Assembly: GCF_020509005.1 (NCBI RefSeq)
Contig: NC_063022.1
Coordinates: 496,001-560,000 of the forward strand
Direction: 5' to 3'
DNA length: 64,000 bases
Source of the DNA: Fulvia fulva
Taxonomy: Eukaryota; Ascomycota; Dothideomycetes; Mycosphaerellales; Mycosphaerellaceae
Made by a program: the position numbers and the translations under genes. Under the pieces are notes generated by a model, which did not search any database, was not told the DNA's origin, and worked only from the letters and a program-made list of their open reading frames with translations. Shown piece after piece: positions 60,830 through 64,000 of this stretch (its first letter is position 1; each line of letters opens with the position of its first letter).

Positions 60830-61428
60830 ATGCCATCTCGACCCACCCCACCTCGCCGCATCCCTAAAGACGACCAAAAAGCTCCCACCAACCACCAAGA
60901 CCCGAAGGTACGCACCCCAATCCTCACACCCACCCCCAACTCCCTTCCCCTAACCCTCATCACCAGCCCTTCCGCCTCCTCTCCCTCCCACCCGAACTCT
61001 GGCTCAAAATCAGCAAACACACCATCGACTGCACCCCCCTCCTCACCTTCAACAACATGTGGACCCTCTCCCACGCCTCCCCCGCCCGCCGCGCCCTCGG
61101 CGGACTCCTTCAACCCGCGATCACCCAAGTCTGCGCCGCCCTCCGAGTCGAGCTGCTACCGTACTACTACCAGACTCGGATTGCGAGGATTCCGTGGCCT
61201 CTGATGGAGCGGTGTGTTGGGCGGTGGTTGAGAGCTATTGGGCGGGTGAATAGGATGCATATAGGGAAGGTTTTGACGGCGCTGAGTCATGAGGGGGGTG
61301 ATAGGGTTTGTGAGAGTGTTGAGGCGATGTTGTGGGAGAGGTGGGATGTGCTGGTGAGAATTGAGGAGGTAGGGGGTTTGGTGGAGGGGTGGAGGAAGAT
61401 TAGGAGGCATGAGGTTAGGTTCCTGTAA
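60830..61428 (+). CDS. Family A F-box-like protein, copy 6 (distant, intact)
   Basis: Exons 60830-60907 (MPSRPTPPRRIPKDDQ...) and 60967-61428 joined in phase 0 over a 59-bp intron, 179 residues. Exon 2 begins PFRLLSLPPELWLKISKHTI, aligned with LLDLPAEIWSKIG of the tandem copies, and continues with LQPAITQVCAALRVELLPYYYQ, WLRAIGRVNRMHIGK and a short tail with MLWERWDVLV. Intron position, phase and size are the same as in copies 1-3 and 5, about 31 kb away. Exon 1 and the 5' third of exon 2 are strongly C-rich on this strand while the last third is G-rich, a sharp strand skew within the gene. Confidence 0.72.
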
Positions 61429-61621
61429 GGGGGTGGAGCATCGTTGACGACTGGGGCTTCTACGCTTGGAGGAGGGCGTATGATGCGACTTACCCAAAGT
61501 ACTGTTCGTATTGCCGCGTGTACATCCTATGGAAAGTACTCGAGTCAGCTATACATCCTATTAGCTGATCATTTGACGGTCACTGTACAGACCCACATTT
61601 CCACCCATACTTACCCCCATG

Positions 61622-63031
61622 TCAAGCAACCCCACCACACCTAAACCCAACAGGCCCAACAACATTACTACACAAATACTCCGTAGCAAGCTCACCAGTG
61701 CCCTGCACAGTCATATTGACATTACTGATCTCAACACCAGTACAAGGCGCCGCAGCCGAGCATTGCAGTCGCGCCACTTCTCGGTTCCTCTGCGTGCCTC
61801 GAATAGCAGTCCAGTGTAGATTACTGACCTGGAAAGTGCTAGTGTCGCAATCGCCTGTCCCGCCCTCGAAGTTGACGCATTGCGTGATGTCGACAGCGAG
61901 AGGAACGTCGCGCAGTGTCCAGTTGTTGAAGACGATGTTCTTCATGTAGCCTTTTCCACCGCCGCCGCCGTTGGGGGGATTGCCTTTTTGGACGCCGGTC
62001 CTGGGGTTGAAGTCAGTTTGTAGTTCATCTCGATAGTGTATGGATGTGACGCACCATGTCTTGATGTACCCGCCTTGCCGCGCCCCAGTCGTCTCGATGT
62101 TCCGTGCCGTGACGTTCTCGATGAACTCGTATTGACCAGCAAACTGGCCGATGGAGCCCAACGCTATGCCACTGCCGTGGTAAAAGGTAGCATCCTCGAC
62201 CAGTATGTTCGAGCTGTTTGCCTTTGGAGAGATGTGATCATCACCGCAGTCCACCACCCAACGGGCAAAGGTGATGTTATTGGAGTAGATCGTATCAGCG
62301 CCATCGGTGTTCAGCGGTCCATATTGATCTCTTTTGGCAGCATCTGTCGAGTTGACGTAGATGTCTTGCAGTAGTACGTTCTCGCTGTTGATCAAGGTCA
62401 TGGTCCACATTTGGCTTTGCAGGAATCGCATGTCTTCGATGACGGAGTTGGTCAGATGGCTGAATGTGATTTGATGTGGTCTTCTTGGGTAGTTGGAGGC
62501 TCCGTTCGTGAAGTCATACCAGACTTGGCCGTTGCCATCGAAAGATCCGGTGCCCGTACTGCTGTGGAGATGGATTTGGTCGCCTCCGAAGAACCATGCT
62601 GATGACTGATTCTGGTAGCCTACTGGAAGACTGTGGCTAAGCCAGTAATCGATGTCCGTTCCCCAGAGCAAAGTACCCTGAACATCGACTTCAACGTTTG
62701 ATAGTCCTGTGGTGTTCATGACGGAGTCGATGTGGTAGGTTGTTGCGTTGAAGACGACTTTCCCATCCTTGCCGCATCTTTGGAAAGCATCAACGATAGC
62801 GGGCGCATCATCACCAGTCCCTATTGTATCCACATAGCATACATTCGTGCGTGTCTCTGGTCCGGGCAGTACGCATGGTTCACCGGGGTAATATGATGGC
62901 GTCTCCCCGGTCGTCGAGGTTGAGCCATAGTTGGGAGGCGCAGTGGTGGGTGCTGCTAGTATTGCTTGCAGCCAACGGGAGCCGATCATGGCGGCCAGAT
63001 GAAACCTGAGCATTGTCAACGATGGCTTCAA
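61622..63031 (-). CDS. GH28 pectin-active glycosidase (exo-polygalacturonase-like)
   Basis: Exons 63031-62055 and 62000-61622 join IKTW-TGVQKG over a 54-bp intron that would also keep the frame if retained; 451 residues. A signal peptide is likely (MLRFHLAAMIGSRWLQAILA from the second Met). The right-handed beta-helix of glycoside hydrolase family 28 is shown by GPLNTDGADTIYS (catalytic Asp), DCGDDHISPK (catalytic Asp pair) and GGYIKTW (substrate-binding Lys). The usual GHG motif is replaced by HGSGIALGSIG, a form more like exo-acting polygalacturonases or rhamnogalacturonan hydrolases. At least eight N-glycosylation sites fit secretion. It should act on plant pectin outside the cell. Confidence 0.9.
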   Translation of the reverse strand: MKPSLTMLRFHLAAMIGSRWLQAILAAPTTAPPNYGSTSTTGETPSYYPGEPCVLPGPETRTNVCYVDTIGTGDDAPAIVDAFQRCGKDGKVVFNATTYHIDSVMNTTGLSNVEVDVQGTLLWGTDIDYWLSHSLPVGYQNQSSAWFFGGDQIHLHSSTGTGSFDGNGQVWYDFTNGASNYPRRPHQITFSHLTNSVIEDMRFLQSQMWTMTLINSENVLLQDIYVNSTDAAKRDQYGPLNTDGADTIYSNNITFARWVVDCGDDHISPKANSSNILVEDATFYHGSGIALGSIGQFAGQYEFIENVTARNIETTGARQGGYIKTWCVTSIHYRDELQTDFNPRTGVQKGNPPNGGGGGKGYMKNIVFNNWTLRDVPLAVDITQCVNFEGGTGDCDTSTFQVSNLHWTAIRGTQRNREVARLQCSAAAPCTGVEISNVNMTVQGTGELATEYLCSNVVGPVGFRCGGVA

Positions 63032-63589
63032 CTTTCACTGCGCGGACAAAGCAGAGTTTATAAGTCAGGTTGGAGGGGTAGAGCATGAGGGGATTGAAAC
63101 AACGTAGATGGTAGCAGCCAGAATTGCCCTGCCTCTGACGACTTCATCCCGGCTCCACAACCTTCGTTGGGTGCATTGCGTGCTCTGCACCGCACGTATG
63201 ATGGTGCAGTGGCCGAGCAGGTGGTCAGAGGCTTGCTATTGGTAAGGTTCTGACACGCCGAGAGCGCGGAATACATCCTCGACATCGCGCTCACCATGTA
63301 TCCTTCCGTATATCCCTGCTTGAAGCTTGGCCACAGCAACGGCATGAGGCGGAGGACGCCGGTGATGTGGTGTAGTGACACCTACCGCGCAGAGTACAAG
63401 CCAAGGCGCCTGGTGATCACCGCCACGCGACCAGGTCGTCCTGCCACGAGAGAGCGCGTGCCGGCAGCAAGCTTGGTGTGCTACAATGATGTGTGCGGTG
63501 TCCCCGATCTCTGGTGACGTCGCTTTGTCTATGTCTCCGAGGCGGTAGGATGTTGTATACACATGTAGCGAAAGAAGGACGATGGTGAG
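63032..63589. other. Divergent intergenic region
   Basis: About 0.56 kb of upstream sequence of the GH28 gene; short frames without recognisable domains. An ATGGTGAGATGCTGA mini-frame begins at 63582 just before the next small gene. Confidence 0.5.
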
Positions 63590-63826
63590 ATGCTGAAGCT
63601 GCTGTATTGCGCTGCCCAGACCACCCTCTGCTGGGCAAGTCTGGCTCTGCTCGTCACATTCCTACAACGACAGATTCCGAGCGATGCTGCGATCGTGCGC
63701 TACACCATTGCCTTTGGGCTTCTCATGGTCTCCGTCCCACTCGCTGCGCAGTACCTGCCGGTTGCAAGCGAGGTTGTTGCGAAGACCATGCAGCCTCGAC
63801 GCAGTGAGGCATGTGGCGGCACATGA
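63590..63826 (+). CDS. Possible small membrane protein
   Basis: 78 codons from ATG 63590. Two hydrophobic segments (about residues 5-24 and 36-58, TIAFGLLMVSVPLAAQYL) could span a membrane, and the tail is basic then polar. A four-codon upstream ATG frame overlaps its start. No family was recognised and no conserved neighbour supports it, so it may be spurious. Confidence 0.3.
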   Translation: MLKLLYCAAQTTLCWASLALLVTFLQRQIPSDAAIVRYTIAFGLLMVSVPLAAQYLPVASEVVAKTMQPRRSEACGGT

Positions 63827-63943
63827 AAATGGCATACTGCGGTGCTCCAGCATGTGTTCGGCGCTCTTGTTTGGTTCAACTTCTTAAGCCCCCCTTCACC
63901 TCTCGTACGGCATGTCATCGACCAGCATCAACCACTATCAACC

Positions 63944-64000
63944 ATGATCGTCATGGACACCAAGATCGCCCCGAACGTCTTCCACCCAACACAACAGTAC
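63944..64000 (+). CDS. Possible start of next gene (3' truncated by window)
   Basis: ATG in an ACCATGA context after a CA/TC-rich leader of the kind found before other genes here; the frame MIVMDTKIAPNVF remains open to the window end. Only 19 codons are visible, so no product can be named. Confidence 0.3.
   Translation, partial: MIVMDTKIAPNVFHPTQQY

Overview
The window looks like a gene-dense chromosome segment of a filamentous ascomycete, most likely a Dothideomycete (inference). The evidence is genes with zero to four introns of about 45-85 bp with CTRAY-type branch points, a class II hydrophobin, a COX20 protein of fungal type, DUF2828, AsaB/GA4-desaturase-like and Zn2Cys6 families, and short F-box-like families of the LLDLPAE and LPPKD-LLAQR types. 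Genes lie on both strands and are mostly housekeeping; no mobile element with a recognisable transposase or reverse transcriptase was seen.

Layout. 0-4 kb: an MFS transporter tail, a broken NRPS-type adenylation domain and a broken Pcs60-like acyl-CoA synthetase, probably the remains of a specialised-metabolism locus. 4-23.5 kb: AMSH-type deubiquitinase, mitochondrial transcription factor, GPI-anchored surface protein, class II hydrophobin, COX20, eIF2A, a small coiled-coil protein, SNIP1/Pml1 FHA splicing factor, a long coiled-coil protein and an OXR1/TLDc protein. 24.4-30 kb: a tail-anchored F-box-like protein followed by five tandem copies of a short F-box-like family (family A), of which two are intact and three broken. 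30-44 kb: UTP22/NOL6, cystathionine gamma-synthase, a DUF2828 von Willebrand-type protein, an AsaB-like oxidoreductase and a Zn2Cys6 regulator. 44.2-48 kb: a gene-poor stretch. 48-49 kb: uracil-DNA glycosylase. 49.6-50.95 kb: five compact RNA-like elements, three with a covarying long-stem fold (+ strand) and two tRNA-like with an insert in the anticodon loop (- strand). 51-57.3 kb: an RCC1-type FMP25 protein, a sulfotransferase-like gene with an in-frame stop, an arylamine N-acetyltransferase and a small secreted cysteine-rich protein. 57.8-61.4 kb: three tandem copies of a second F-box-like family (family B, middle copy broken) and a sixth family A copy. 61.6-64 kb: a GH28 glycosidase and the start of another gene.

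Mitochondrial functions recur (mtTFB-like factor, COX20, FMP25), as do ribosome and RNA functions (UTP22, eIF2A, Pml1), but apart from the tandem families the genes are not organised in a shared pathway. The most unusual features are the RNA-element cluster at 49.6-50.95 kb and the birth-and-death pattern of the two F-box-like families.
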